From: JAOUEA01 sp041287635
Lineage (GTDB): Bacteria > Actinomycetota > UBA4738 > HRBIN12
Direction of reading: 5' to 3'
Assembly (NCBI GenBank): GCA_041287635.1
Contig: JBGGNG010000174.1
Coordinates: 1-8,319, forward strand
DNA: 8,319 bases
This document shows, piece by piece, positions 1 to 7,068 of the stretch. A program made the translations under genes and the position numbers. Within the stretch, counting starts at the first letter, position 1. Each line of letters opens with the position of its first letter. The notes under the pieces were generated by a model, which was given only the letters and a program-made list of their open reading frames with translations, did no database searches and was not told where the DNA came from.

Positions 1-417
1 CACCCGAGGGTCGGTCGTGACGAGCCGGCGCTCGAGGTCGAGCGCCATCTGCACCTTCTCCTCGGTGGCGACCTCGGCGGAGTCCTCGCGGAACAGGGCG
101 GGGATCGCCGTGATCGGCTCGGCGGACGGGAGCAGGTTGAACTCGTCGGGCTCGGTGAGGGCGGCGTTCTCCCGCGCGCGGGCGACGGCGACCCGCACCT
201 CCTCGACCGACGGGTCGGCGGCGTAGGCGTACCCGAGGCGGCCGTCGAGGATCAGCCGAACCCCCACGCCGCGCGACTCCGCGAACTCGAGCCCCTCGAC
301 CTCGCCGCGGAGGGCGCTCGCCTCGGTCTGCCGCGACTCCTGCGCGTACGCCTCGACCGCCTCGTCGGCCTCGGCGGCGCCGACCGCGGCGCGTACCAGC
401 TCGCCGAGATCAGGCAC
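1..417 (-). CDS. tldE: TldE/PmbA metalloprotease subunit, N-terminal part (runs off window)
   Basis: This is the first 139 codons of a TldE (PmbA) homologue; the rest lies beyond position 1. TldE forms a complex with TldD that cleaves unfolded or modified peptides in the cytosol. In E. coli the pair matures microcin B17 and degrades CcdA. The visible part is the family's N-terminal domain: an early stretch with QESRQTEASALRGEVEGLE, then the glycine/valine segment ESRGVGVRLILDGRLGYAYA (about residues 47-66). The domain normally continues to about 450 residues. The GTG start at 417 is well supported by a GGGAGG ribosome site 5 nt upstream and by an 8-nt overlap with the tldD stop, which implies translational coupling. 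TldE usually lacks the zinc ligands found in TldD, but that region is outside the window. Assignment is strong from both sequence and the tldD-tldE pairing. Confidence 0.9.
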   Translation of the reverse strand, partial: MPDLGELVRAAVGAAEADEAVEAYAQESRQTEASALRGEVEGLEFAESRGVGVRLILDGRLGYAYAADPSVEEVRVAVARARENAALTEPDEFNLLPSAEPITAIPALFREDSAEVATEEKVQMALDLERRLVTTDPRV

Positions 418-1795
418 TCGTGCCTCCCACCGTGATCTTCGATATGCGCAGCGTCGGCGAGCCGCTGCCGACGGGTGCGTTCTGGCCGTCCTTGCCGCAC
501 ACGCCTTCCCACGTGCCGAAGTCGTCGGCCACCGCGTCGACGGCGCTCATGACCTCGATCGCGCGCCCGATCAGGTTCGCGCCGCGCACGGGGGTCGTCG
601 CTTCGCCGTTCTCGATCATGTACCCCTCGCTCACCCCGAAGACGAAGTCACCGGTCGCCGGGTTCACCTGACCGCCGCCGAGCGCGGTCACGTAGACGCC
701 GCTCGGCGTGTCGGCGAGGACCTGCTCGGGCGTGGACGTGCCGTTCAGGATGTTCGTGTTCGTCATGCGCACGACCGGCGGCGACGCGTAGGACTGACGG
801 CGACCGTTGCCGGTCGACTCCACCTCGTCCTTCTCCGCCCGCAACCGGTCGTAGAGGAACCCCTGCAGTACCCCGTCGGTGAACAACACGGTGCGTTGCG
901 CCGGCGTTCCTTCGTCGTCGAACGTGAAGGAGCCCCAGCCGTTCGCGATCGTCGCGTCGTCGACGCCGTTGATCAGCTCACTCGCGCAGCTCGTGCCGAC
1001 GAGCCCCCGGTAGACGCTCGCCTCCTTGTCGATCGCGTCTGCCTCGAGGGGGTGCCCCACGGCCTCGTGGAACAGCACCCCTCCCATGCCCGGGGCCAGC
1101 ACGACGGTCATTTCCCCCGCCGGCGCCGGCACGGAGTCGAGCATCGTGACCGCTCTCTCGGCCGCGATCCGGGCGGTCGCCTGGGGCGTATGCGCATCGA
1201 TGAACTCCACCCCGGCGCACGCGGCCGGTCCGTGGAACCCGGTCTGGATGTTGTCGCCTCGCTTGGCCACGACCTGGGAGACGATGCGGATGCGGGGCCG
1301 ATCCTCCTCGACCCACCGGCCGTCGCTCGTGGCGATCAGGCGGCGCTGCAGCGAGTCGCCGTAGACGCCGACGACCTGCACGACCTCGGGACTGACGGCG
1401 CGAGCCGCGTCGTCGAGCTCGCGGAGCCATGCCACCTTGTCTGCGGCGGGCACCGAGTCGGCCGCCCGCTTGACGGCGTTCGTGAGCGGGCCCTCGAGCG
1501 TGCGAAGGTCGAGCACCGTCCCGGGTTCTCCCGCGCGCAGCGCAGCGCTCGCCGCGTCGGCGGCCTCGAGCAAGGCGTCTCGATCGAGCCGGTTCGAGAA
1601 CGCGTAGCCGTAGCTCGTCCCCTGGGTGACGCGCACTCCGGCGCCGCGGTCGAGCCCGGTCGTGAGCTCCTCGACCTTGCCGTCATCGAGGCGGATCGAG
1701 GTGCTCGTCGTCTCTTCGACGAAGACCTCGGCGAAGGCGCCGCCGCGTGTGCGGGCGGCGGTGAGCACTTCTTCCACGAGGCCGCGGTCGAGCAT
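410..1795 (-). CDS. tldD: TldD family zinc metalloprotease, catalytic subunit
   Basis: A 461-residue TldD, close to the family's usual 460-480. It is the metal-binding half of the TldD/TldE protease, a cytosolic complex that digests small unstructured peptides threaded into its chamber. The HExxxH zinc motif is intact (HEAVGH at about residues 243-248, within GVLFHEAVGHPLEADA), and the conserved C-terminal cysteine that completes the site is present (about C433, in GVCGKDGQ). The family's closing stretch SPTLRISKITVGG follows. I chose the ATG at 1795 because homology begins there (MLDRGLVEEVL). The open frame continues upstream to 2011, but those 72 residues lie antisense to the lipoprotein gene and do not resemble the family. 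There is no Shine-Dalgarno site at 1795, but a TAGCAT -10-like box lies 7 nt upstream, which suggests a leaderless transcript. The stop overlaps the tldE start by 8 nt. No modified-peptide precursor is visible nearby, so its substrate is unknown. Confidence 0.95.
   Translation of the reverse strand: MLDRGLVEEVLTAARTRGGAFAEVFVEETTSTSIRLDDGKVEELTTGLDRGAGVRVTQGTSYGYAFSNRLDRDALLEAADAASAALRAGEPGTVLDLRTLEGPLTNAVKRAADSVPAADKVAWLRELDDAARAVSPEVVQVVGVYGDSLQRRLIATSDGRWVEEDRPRIRIVSQVVAKRGDNIQTGFHGPAACAGVEFIDAHTPQATARIAAERAVTMLDSVPAPAGEMTVVLAPGMGGVLFHEAVGHPLEADAIDKEASVYRGLVGTSCASELINGVDDATIANGWGSFTFDDEGTPAQRTVLFTDGVLQGFLYDRLRAEKDEVESTGNGRRQSYASPPVVRMTNTNILNGTSTPEQVLADTPSGVYVTALGGGQVNPATGDFVFGVSEGYMIENGEATTPVRGANLIGRAIEVMSAVDAVADDFGTWEGVCGKDGQNAPVGSGSPTLRISKITVGGTSA
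423..428 (-). promoter_or_regulatory. Shine-Dalgarno site for tldE
   Basis: On the minus strand this reads GGGAGG, followed by CACGA and then the GTG start at 417. It is a near-ideal anti-16S match with 5-nt spacing, lying inside the last codons of tldD. It fixes the tldE start and is the clearest ribosome site in the window. Confidence 0.75.
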
Positions 1796-1802
1796 GGCGG
1801 CG

Positions 1803-1808
1803 ATGCTA
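1803..1808 (-). promoter_or_regulatory. Putative -10 box of tldD (leaderless transcript)
   Basis: On the minus strand this reads TAGCAT, matching the TANNNT actinobacterial -10 pattern, and ends 7 nt before the tldD ATG at 1795. That spacing would place the transcription start on or next to the A of the ATG. It would explain why tldD has no ribosome site. I see no convincing -35 element at 17 nt. A single short motif can occur by chance, so confidence is modest. Confidence 0.4.
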
Positions 1809-1816
1809 GCAGGGGG

Positions 1817-1822
1817 TACAGT
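1817..1822 (+). promoter_or_regulatory. Weak candidate -10 box for lipoprotein/GT-C operon
   Basis: TACAGT fits TANNNT and would start a transcript near 1829-1830, leaving a leader of about 15 nt containing a G-run (1831-1836) ahead of the ATG at 1845. No -35 match is evident. It sits 9 bp from the opposing tldD -10 candidate, so the two promoters would overlap. Support is weak. Confidence 0.25.
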
Positions 1823-1844
1823 CAGCGCCCGGGGGGCGATGGGC

Positions 1845-2393
1845 ATGCGGAGCGCGACGACGATCGTGGTGACGGCGTTCGTGATGCTCGCGGCGGCATG
1901 CGGGCGCGACGAGCCCACCGCACTGCCCGATCCGGCCGAGACCGGGCCGCCGGTGGAGATCCCCGGATCGACGACGCCATCGATCGATCCAGAGGCAGAG
2001 ACCGGCTTCACGGCCGGGACGGCCGCAGTCTCGATCAGCGGCGCTCTGAACCTCTCCGAGACCTACCCGAGCCTCGGGCTTCCGGCGTTGTGGGTGCCGC
2101 CGCCGGGCGATCTCGCGATGCGATGGCGGGGACCGGGGCGTGAGCTCACCCTCACCGGCGTCTCGTTCACCGCCCAGCAATCCACCTCGCCGGAGCGCGT
2201 GCTGGCGTTCGCGGTGCGCGGCGCCGACGGTCCGATCGCGTTCGTGTCCGAGGACGGCGAGTGCCTCGTGTCGATCTCACCCGCGCTGCCCGACCAGATG
2301 GGCGGGAGCTTCCTGTGCACGGCGATCACCGGCGCCGGCGACGACGGCTCGACGGTGACCGTCAGCGCCCAGGGATCGTTCGCGGCGGAGTGA
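1845..2393 (+). CDS. Predicted lipoprotein of unknown function
   Basis: A 182-residue exported lipoprotein. The N-terminus has one arginine, a hydrophobic core (TTIVVTAFVMLAAA) and a cysteine at residue 19 in an acceptable lipobox (LAAAC), so it should be lipid-anchored outside the membrane. A proline/acid-rich linker (about 20-60) leads to a compact, probably beta-rich domain of about 120 residues. That domain has two further cysteines some 18 residues apart (GEC...FLC), which could form a disulfide. I do not recognise the family. ATG 1845 is preferred over the in-frame ATG at 1839 because the G-run at 1831-1836 is 8 nt from 1845 but only 2 nt from 1839. Its TGA overlaps the GTG of the next gene as GTGA, so the two are almost certainly co-translated. 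The coupling suggests it works with that membrane protein, perhaps as a periplasmic-side partner, but this is inference. Confidence 0.8.
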   Translation: MRSATTIVVTAFVMLAAACGRDEPTALPDPAETGPPVEIPGSTTPSIDPEAETGFTAGTAAVSISGALNLSETYPSLGLPALWVPPPGDLAMRWRGPGRELTLTGVSFTAQQSTSPERVLAFAVRGADGPIAFVSEDGECLVSISPALPDQMGGSFLCTAITGAGDDGSTVTVSAQGSFAAE

Positions 2394-4363
2394 CCTCCAC
2401 GGACTCGTCCGACGTGCGCCGTGCGCCCGAGAGCCGCCCGATCGTCGGGGGGCGACCACGCGGGGGCGACCTCGTCTGGCTCGCCGCCCTGACCGCGGTG
2501 CTGGTCGCGGTGTTCGCCTGGCCCGGTCTCGTCCGCGGTTGGACCTTCGGCGCCGGTCCCGACGAGACTGTCTACCTCTGGTGGACTCGCGTGGGAGCCG
2601 CCGAAGGCATCTCGCTCGTGGGCGCGCGGCCTGGCGTGCCCGCCCTGATCGCGACGGTCGCGGGTGCACTGGGCGTGCCGCTCGTCCCCGCGCTCGCCGG
2701 ACTGCAGCAGGCCCTCGGCGTCTCGATCGGGCTGGCGTCCGTCGCGCTCGTGCACGGACGGGCCCACGGCGGACGTCCGGGATGGGCGCTCGCCGGCCTG
2801 ATGGCGGGGGTCTTCGCCGTGCATCTCGCCGGCGGCTACGTCGCGAACCTCGCGTTCGCGGCCACGTTCCTCGCTGCTGCGGCGGCGCTCGCCAGGCGCA
2901 CGCGCCGAGGGGTGATCGCGGCGGCGCTGCTACTCGGTGGCGGCGGGCTCTCGCATCCGCAATTCTTCCTCGCGGGCGCGGCGATCCTCTTGGCGGCCGC
3001 GGCCGTCGCGTGGGTGCTCGAGCCCGAGCACGGGTGGCGGTCCGACGCCGGGCGCGTGCTCGTGGCCCTCGCAGGCGGCGGCCTCGTCGTCGGGGCGGGG
3101 CTGCTGTCGATGCTCCTCGGACCGGCGCGCCTCTCGGTCGATACGTCGAAGGACGGGTTCCTGCGACGAGCGGGGCTCGACGACGCCCTCACCCGCAACT
3201 ACATCTTCCGGTTCCGCGAGAGCGCCCGGCGGTTCGCCCCGTGGGTGACCCTGCCGCTGGCGGCGGTCGGGACCCTGCAGGTTCACGGCTTCACCCGCCG
3301 CTTCCTCATCGCGTGGGCCGCGTTCACGCTCATCGGGGTGCCCGTCGGCATCGCCACCGGGTGGTTCCCTCCAGAACGCGTGATGACGTTCGGGTTCGCT
3401 TTGCCGATCCTCGCCGCGCAGGGCGTCACGTGGGTGTGGGAACGCACCGAGCCCCGCCGCCGGCTCACGGTCGCCTCCACCGTGCTGCTCGTCGCGCTCT
3501 TCTCGCTGCCCGCGCTCAACGCCCAACGTTCGCAGCAGCCGTTCACGAGCCGCGACGACCTCGCGGCGGCGACGCTGGCCGGAAGGATCGCCGAGACCCT
3601 GCCGCCCGATACCCCGCTCGTCTTCGTCGTCGACGACCCCGACCGGTTCGTGACGTTCAACGCCACGAACGTCGCGAACATCGCGCGTGCGGCGGTGCCT
3701 GCTGATCGAGCCGACGACGTCTACGTCTTCGTGGGCGCGCTCGACGACCTTCTCGAGGGGCGTCCGACCGAGCGGGGCGAGGAGGAGTTCGACGCGTTGT
3801 CGCGGATCACGCTCGCCGACATCCCCGACGGGGAGCGTGCCCTCTTCGTGGCTCCCGAGTGGAACCTGGCCCCATCCCCGCTCGTCGACGACCGGCTCGT
3901 CACCTGGCAGACGGCCTCCGGAGCCGGCGCCGACCCCGCCGGCGGCGCCGAGGTGCGGTCGTCGGTGCCCGACCCCCGTCCGCTGCCTGCGGGCGAGGAC
4001 GAGCTGGCGTCCTCGTCCCCGGTCGCGATCGCGCTCAGTGGGCTCGCGGTGCTGGTGTTCCTCTGGATCGTCGGAGCGGGGTGGGCCGGATGGACGTTCG
4101 ACGATCGCGTCGCGGCTGCGGCGTCGGCCCCGGCGTTCGGCGTCGCCGCCCTGACGGTCACCGCGCTCACCCTCGAGCGGCTGGGTGTGCCCCTGGGCGG
4201 CTGGTGGGGTCCGGCACTCGCCTCAGCGCTCGCCGGCCTCGGCGGGTATGCCCTCCGGCTCGTGCAGGGGACGGCGGTCCACGATCCGACGTCGAAGGTC
4301 GACGAGGCACCAAATGACGAGCACGAGCATGGCGGGCGTCACGATCCAGTGCCCGACCCATAG
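2390..4363 (+). CDS. Polytopic membrane protein, probable GT-C-type glycosyltransferase
   Basis: A 657-residue integral membrane protein with about 13-15 predicted helices. After the first helix (about 28-46) comes GPDETVYLWW with adjacent acidic residues D58 and E59. An acidic pair in the first outer loop is the hallmark of GT-C enzymes, which take sugars from polyprenyl-phosphate donors outside the membrane. A second loop carries LSHPQFF (H189). Residues about 378-540 form a large soluble domain, probably extracytoplasmic, and two or three helices follow. I cannot name the sugar or acceptor. The start is GTG within a GTGA overlap with the lipoprotein stop; there is no clear ribosome site, so translation is probably coupled. 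The C-terminal 46 codons overlap the convergent mannosyltransferase gene. The last 30 residues (NDEHEH..., ending PVPDP) are hydrophilic and look like a by-product of that overlap. GT-C membership is likely but rests on topology and the DE motif. Confidence 0.75.
   Translation: MTSTDSSDVRRAPESRPIVGGRPRGGDLVWLAALTAVLVAVFAWPGLVRGWTFGAGPDETVYLWWTRVGAAEGISLVGARPGVPALIATVAGALGVPLVPALAGLQQALGVSIGLASVALVHGRAHGGRPGWALAGLMAGVFAVHLAGGYVANLAFAATFLAAAAALARRTRRGVIAAALLLGGGGLSHPQFFLAGAAILLAAAAVAWVLEPEHGWRSDAGRVLVALAGGGLVVGAGLLSMLLGPARLSVDTSKDGFLRRAGLDDALTRNYIFRFRESARRFAPWVTLPLAAVGTLQVHGFTRRFLIAWAAFTLIGVPVGIATGWFPPERVMTFGFALPILAAQGVTWVWERTEPRRRLTVASTVLLVALFSLPALNAQRSQQPFTSRDDLAAATLAGRIAETLPPDTPLVFVVDDPDRFVTFNATNVANIARAAVPADRADDVYVFVGALDDLLEGRPTERGEEEFDALSRITLADIPDGERALFVAPEWNLAPSPLVDDRLVTWQTASGAGADPAGGAEVRSSVPDPRPLPAGEDELASSSPVAIALSGLAVLVFLWIVGAGWAGWTFDDRVAAAASAPAFGVAALTVTALTLERLGVPLGGWWGPALASALAGLGGYALRLVQGTAVHDPTSKVDEAPNDEHEHGGRHDPVPDP
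4223..4363. other. 141-nt convergent coding overlap
   Basis: The plus-strand GT-C gene ends with TAG at 4361-4363 and the minus-strand mannosyltransferase ends with TGA at 4225-4223. Codons on the two strands are in exact register, each complementing one codon of the other, so second positions pair. Hydrophobic NTN codons on one strand therefore give polar NAN codons on the other. The minus helix segment LVLVI is the reverse complement of plus DEHEH. The plus-strand last helix (around LASALAGLGGYALRL) lies opposite the minus tail ending IPAEAGER. There is no room for a conventional terminator between the genes. Confidence 0.85.
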
Positions 4364-5845
4364 GTTCACGGCGAACGCGTCGGGGTAGCGCAGCGGCTCG
4401 GTCGACCACTGGGCGAGCGCGAGCGCCGCTCCCGCCGCGATCACGGTCGTCCTGGGAGGTCTCGGCAACAGCCACGCCAGGGGCAGGACCCACGCCACGT
4501 ACCAGGGAAGCAGCACCGGTCCGAGCAGCATCAGGGCGATGAGCGACCATCCCATCGCGGCGCCGAGGGTCTCGACCGGCTCGCGGTCGACGGCACGGCG
4601 AGCGACATCGCGAGCGAGCCGCACGAACGTCACCAGCAGCACCGCGGCGAACACCACGCGGGCGAGCCACCCGAGCGTGCCGAAGCTGAGCCATTCGAAG
4701 ACCTTGCGGACGAAGACCGACGGCGCGAGCCACCCCTCGTGACCGGCGAGCTCGAGCATACCGAGGGTCGGATCCTCGGTCTGCAGGTACGGCACGGCGA
4801 CGACGAGCCCGATCGCGATCGCGAGCCCCGCGTGGGTCGCCGCGGCACGGGCTCGCTGCCCTCGCGGCGATCGCGCTACGCACCAGACGATCACCAGGAC
4901 GAGCGGCAACACGACGGGTGCCTTGATCAGCGCACCGACCGCCAGCACCCCGACGGCCACAAAGCTCCGGTCACGCACGAGCAGCAGGAACCCGAGGGCG
5001 ATCGCGAGTGCCACGAGCACGTCGTTGTGACCGCTCGCCACTGCGTGGAAGAGCACGGCGGGGTTCAGCCCGAAAGCGGCGACCGCGAACGCCGCACGGC
5101 CCGGCCGCACGCGGAGCGCGACCGACGCGATCACCGCGATCGTGGCAAGGCTCGCGAGCCCGGCCAGCCACCGGTACGCGTCGACCTGACCGGCCGGCGT
5201 GTCGAAGACCCGGGCGATGCCTCGGGAGATCGTCGTGAACACGGGTCCGTACACCGCAGGGGTGTCGACCCATTTCGGCCCCACCAGCGGCCAGAGCTCG
5301 TCGCCACCGAACTCCACCGGCGTGTGCACGTAGGGATTCTCACCGTAGACCGCAGCGATGCGTCCGTAGAACGCGTAGGAGTAGACGTCGCGCGAGAAGA
5401 GGAGCGGCACCAGGGCGATCACGACGGTGTTGGCGCCGACGGCGAGCACGAGGACCGTGCGCAGCCGCACGGTGCCGAGCCACGTCTCGCGGAGCAGCGC
5501 GAGGAACCCGGCGACCGCGAGGACGGCGGCGATGACGCCGACCGCGACGAGCCAGGAGCCGGTCAGCCGGTCGAGACCGATCGCGCTCGCCAGCCCGGTG
5601 AGCGGCCCGCCGGGCTCCGCGCCCGCGGGCAAGACCGGCTGGAACGGCGACCCCGGCGCGGCCGCGACGACGGCACAGGCCGAGAACCCCACGAACGCGA
5701 ACACGATCGCTCGGGTCGCACCACTCGACGACGCCTCGGGGGAACGCGGATCGGGACGTGGCGAGCCGGACGGGGCCTCACCGGGACGCTGCACGGCGCC
5801 GACGGTATCACCGAGCGGTGGTCGTCCGGTCCTCGGAGCTCCCAT
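4223..5845 (-). CDS. MptB/GT87-like polyprenyl-phosphomannose-dependent alpha-1,6-mannosyltransferase
   Basis: A 540-residue polytopic GT-C enzyme resembling the actinobacterial MptA/MptB mannosyltransferases, which add alpha-1,6-linked mannose from polyprenyl-phosphomannose during lipoglycan backbone synthesis. Landmarks in order: SRDVYSYAFYGR (catalytic-type D153 in the first outer loop), GENPYV (about 168-173), DTPAVYGPVF (about 194-203), NPAVLFHAVASGHND (about 261-275), a lysine/proline helix LIKAPVVLP, and LPWYVAWVLPLAWLLP near the C-terminus. Two starts are possible. ATG 5845 overlaps the upstream acyltransferase by 38 nt, with GAGG directly against the ATG. GTG 5794 would give 523 residues and a 13-nt gap. 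Neither has a well-spaced ribosome site, and the first 45 residues are a proline-rich, non-conserved tail. It probably forms an operon with the acyltransferase. Its 3' end overlaps the convergent GT-C gene by 141 nt. Family is confident; exact linkage and acceptor are not. Confidence 0.85.
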   Translation of the reverse strand: MGAPRTGRPPLGDTVGAVQRPGEAPSGSPRPDPRSPEASSSGATRAIVFAFVGFSACAVVAAAPGSPFQPVLPAGAEPGGPLTGLASAIGLDRLTGSWLVAVGVIAAVLAVAGFLALLRETWLGTVRLRTVLVLAVGANTVVIALVPLLFSRDVYSYAFYGRIAAVYGENPYVHTPVEFGGDELWPLVGPKWVDTPAVYGPVFTTISRGIARVFDTPAGQVDAYRWLAGLASLATIAVIASVALRVRPGRAAFAVAAFGLNPAVLFHAVASGHNDVLVALAIALGFLLLVRDRSFVAVGVLAVGALIKAPVVLPLVLVIVWCVARSPRGQRARAAATHAGLAIAIGLVVAVPYLQTEDPTLGMLELAGHEGWLAPSVFVRKVFEWLSFGTLGWLARVVFAAVLLVTFVRLARDVARRAVDREPVETLGAAMGWSLIALMLLGPVLLPWYVAWVLPLAWLLPRPPRTTVIAAGAALALAQWSTEPLRYPDAFAVNLWVGHWIVTPAMLVLVIWCLVDLRRRIVDRRPLHEPEGIPAEAGER

Positions 5846-7049
5846 CCTCGCGGGGGCGTTCGAAGCGCCCGAAGACCGCCACCAACCCCACGAGGATCAG
5901 CCCCGGCACCGCCACCCAGACGACGCGCTCGAGCCACCACCTCGTCGTGCTGTCCGGCTCATGGCCGAGGCCGAGCGGCCACAGCAGCAGCACGGCCAGC
6001 AGGAAGGCCGTCATGTGCCAGAGGAACAGCGTCATGATCACGCCGTTCACCACGATCGTGGCCTTCCAGACCCGCGCTCGCCGGAGCCACCTGGTGAGGG
6101 CCGGTCGCAGCAGCATCGCGGCGCCGATCGTCCACACGCCGCCGAGCAGGAAGCACAACGTCGGGGGGTAGGCGTTGGAGACGCGTTCCACGTCCGTGCC
6201 GAGGAGGCTCTTGGGGTAGTGCCCGATGCCCGGGAACCACTCGAACCTCACGTCGCCGAAGGGCCGGAAGACATCGGGGGTGGTCAGTACGACGAGGCCG
6301 CCGAGGCCGGCCACGACCATCCCCCAGTACGCGCGGCGGGGCCAGCGAAGCATCGAGCCGTCGCCGTAGGCGTGACCCAGCTGGTGCGGCAGGAGCAGCA
6401 CGAACACCACGTTGGCCCATCGGGCGAGCGAGACCCCGCCGACGAAGCCGATCAGGTCGGCGAGCACTGCGCCGAGCAGCATCGTGGCCGGCACCCACAG
6501 GCCGAACCGCTCGTGAAGGCGGATCGTCACCGGCGCGATCGCCACGACCACCAGGTAGACGGCCAGGAACCACAGCGGGCCGAAGGGCACCGTCGCACCC
6601 GGCGGCAGCATGCCGCGGAGCAGCGTCACGCCGCCCCACAGCCGAGGGCCGGTCGGCGCCCCGATCTCGAACAGGTGCATCGCGACGATCACGACCGCCC
6701 AGACGCCGAGGAACACCAGCGACGGGCGGAGCAATCGGTCGAGACGGCTCCGGACGAACGCGCCGCTGCTCTCGCCCCGGCGCATGAACGCCCGGTACGT
6801 CACGTAGTTCGAGAAGCCGCCGACGAAGAAGAAGAGCGGCATCACCTGCAGGAACCAGGTCGCGAGCCACAGGAACGACGTCACGCCAACCGCACTGTGC
6901 GTGCCGATCACGCCGTCCTGCCAATAGATCAGCCCGATCATCCAGTGACCGACGACGACCGAGATGATGCTCGCTGCCCGCAGGAAGTCGACCGCGCGAT
7001 CCCGTGAGGCCGGTGTTCTCGCGACCATCTCGTCGATCTGCGCGCCCAC
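5808..7049 (-). CDS. Acyltransferase 3 family membrane protein
   Basis: A 413-residue integral membrane acyltransferase (acyltransferase 3 / OafA-NolL type) that transfers acyl groups, often acetyl, to sugars of envelope glycans. The N-terminal signature is clear: RAVDFLRAASIISVVVGHW, with D21, R24 and the proposed catalytic H35. Then come MPLFFFVGGFSN (about 70-81) and RLDRLLRP (102-109), both typical of the family. About ten membrane helices span the rest, with a short charged tail and no extra SGNH domain. The start is either GTG 7049 or ATG 7028 (406 residues, MVARTPASRDR); neither has a Shine-Dalgarno match and homology begins only after both. It is the first gene of a probable two-gene unit with the MptB-like mannosyltransferase, which suggests that it acylates the same mannose-containing polymer or a precursor. 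That functional link is inference from position. Confidence 0.88.
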   Translation of the reverse strand: MGAQIDEMVARTPASRDRAVDFLRAASIISVVVGHWMIGLIYWQDGVIGTHSAVGVTSFLWLATWFLQVMPLFFFVGGFSNYVTYRAFMRRGESSGAFVRSRLDRLLRPSLVFLGVWAVVIVAMHLFEIGAPTGPRLWGGVTLLRGMLPPGATVPFGPLWFLAVYLVVVAIAPVTIRLHERFGLWVPATMLLGAVLADLIGFVGGVSLARWANVVFVLLLPHQLGHAYGDGSMLRWPRRAYWGMVVAGLGGLVVLTTPDVFRPFGDVRFEWFPGIGHYPKSLLGTDVERVSNAYPPTLCFLLGGVWTIGAAMLLRPALTRWLRRARVWKATIVVNGVIMTLFLWHMTAFLLAVLLLWPLGLGHEPDSTTRWWLERVVWVAVPGLILVGLVAVFGRFERPREDGSSEDRTTTAR

Positions 7050-7052
7050 ACC

Positions 7053-7068
7053 GCGATACTGCGATACT
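7053..7068. repeat. Tandem GCGATACT x2 in divergent promoter gap
   Basis: Two perfect copies of the 8-mer GCGATACT (7053-7060 and 7061-7068) fill most of the 25 bp between the divergent starts at 7049 (minus) and 7075 (plus). The second GATACT ends 6 nt before the plus-strand GTG and matches TATAAT at four of six positions, so it could be the -10 box of a leaderless transcript. The repeat could also be a regulator site or a coincidence. Confidence 0.5.

Noticed and set aside
1965..1990. Inverted repeat GGATCGA ... TCGATCC with 12-nt loop
   Set aside because: It lies inside the lipoprotein linker codons. GATC/CGAT-rich short palindromes are frequent in GC-rich coding DNA and nothing marks it as an operator or terminator.
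1796..2011. Upstream in-frame extension of tldD by 72 residues
   Set aside because: It lies antisense to the lipoprotein gene, has no family resemblance, and the homologous N-terminus begins at ATG 1795.
896..2143. Plus-strand 415-residue open frame over tldD
   Set aside because: It is an arginine/aspartate/glycine-rich translation typical of antisense frames in GC-rich DNA, opposite an intact TldD with catalytic motifs.
2063..2824. Minus-strand 253-residue open frame over the lipoprotein/GT-C junction
   Set aside because: Its composition (His, Arg, Gly, Asp) is that of an antisense shadow. The plus strand has a lipobox, membrane helices and a GTGA junction.
4364..4420. Search for a terminator after the plus-strand GT-C gene
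   Set aside because: The region is minus-strand mannosyltransferase coding sequence and I saw no strong hairpin just past the TAG.
4739..7007. Two long plus-strand open frames (432 and 526 residues) over the mannosyltransferase and acyltransferase
   Set aside because: Both are low-complexity, His/Arg/Glu/Asp-rich antisense translations of conserved membrane proteins, with no recognisable domain.
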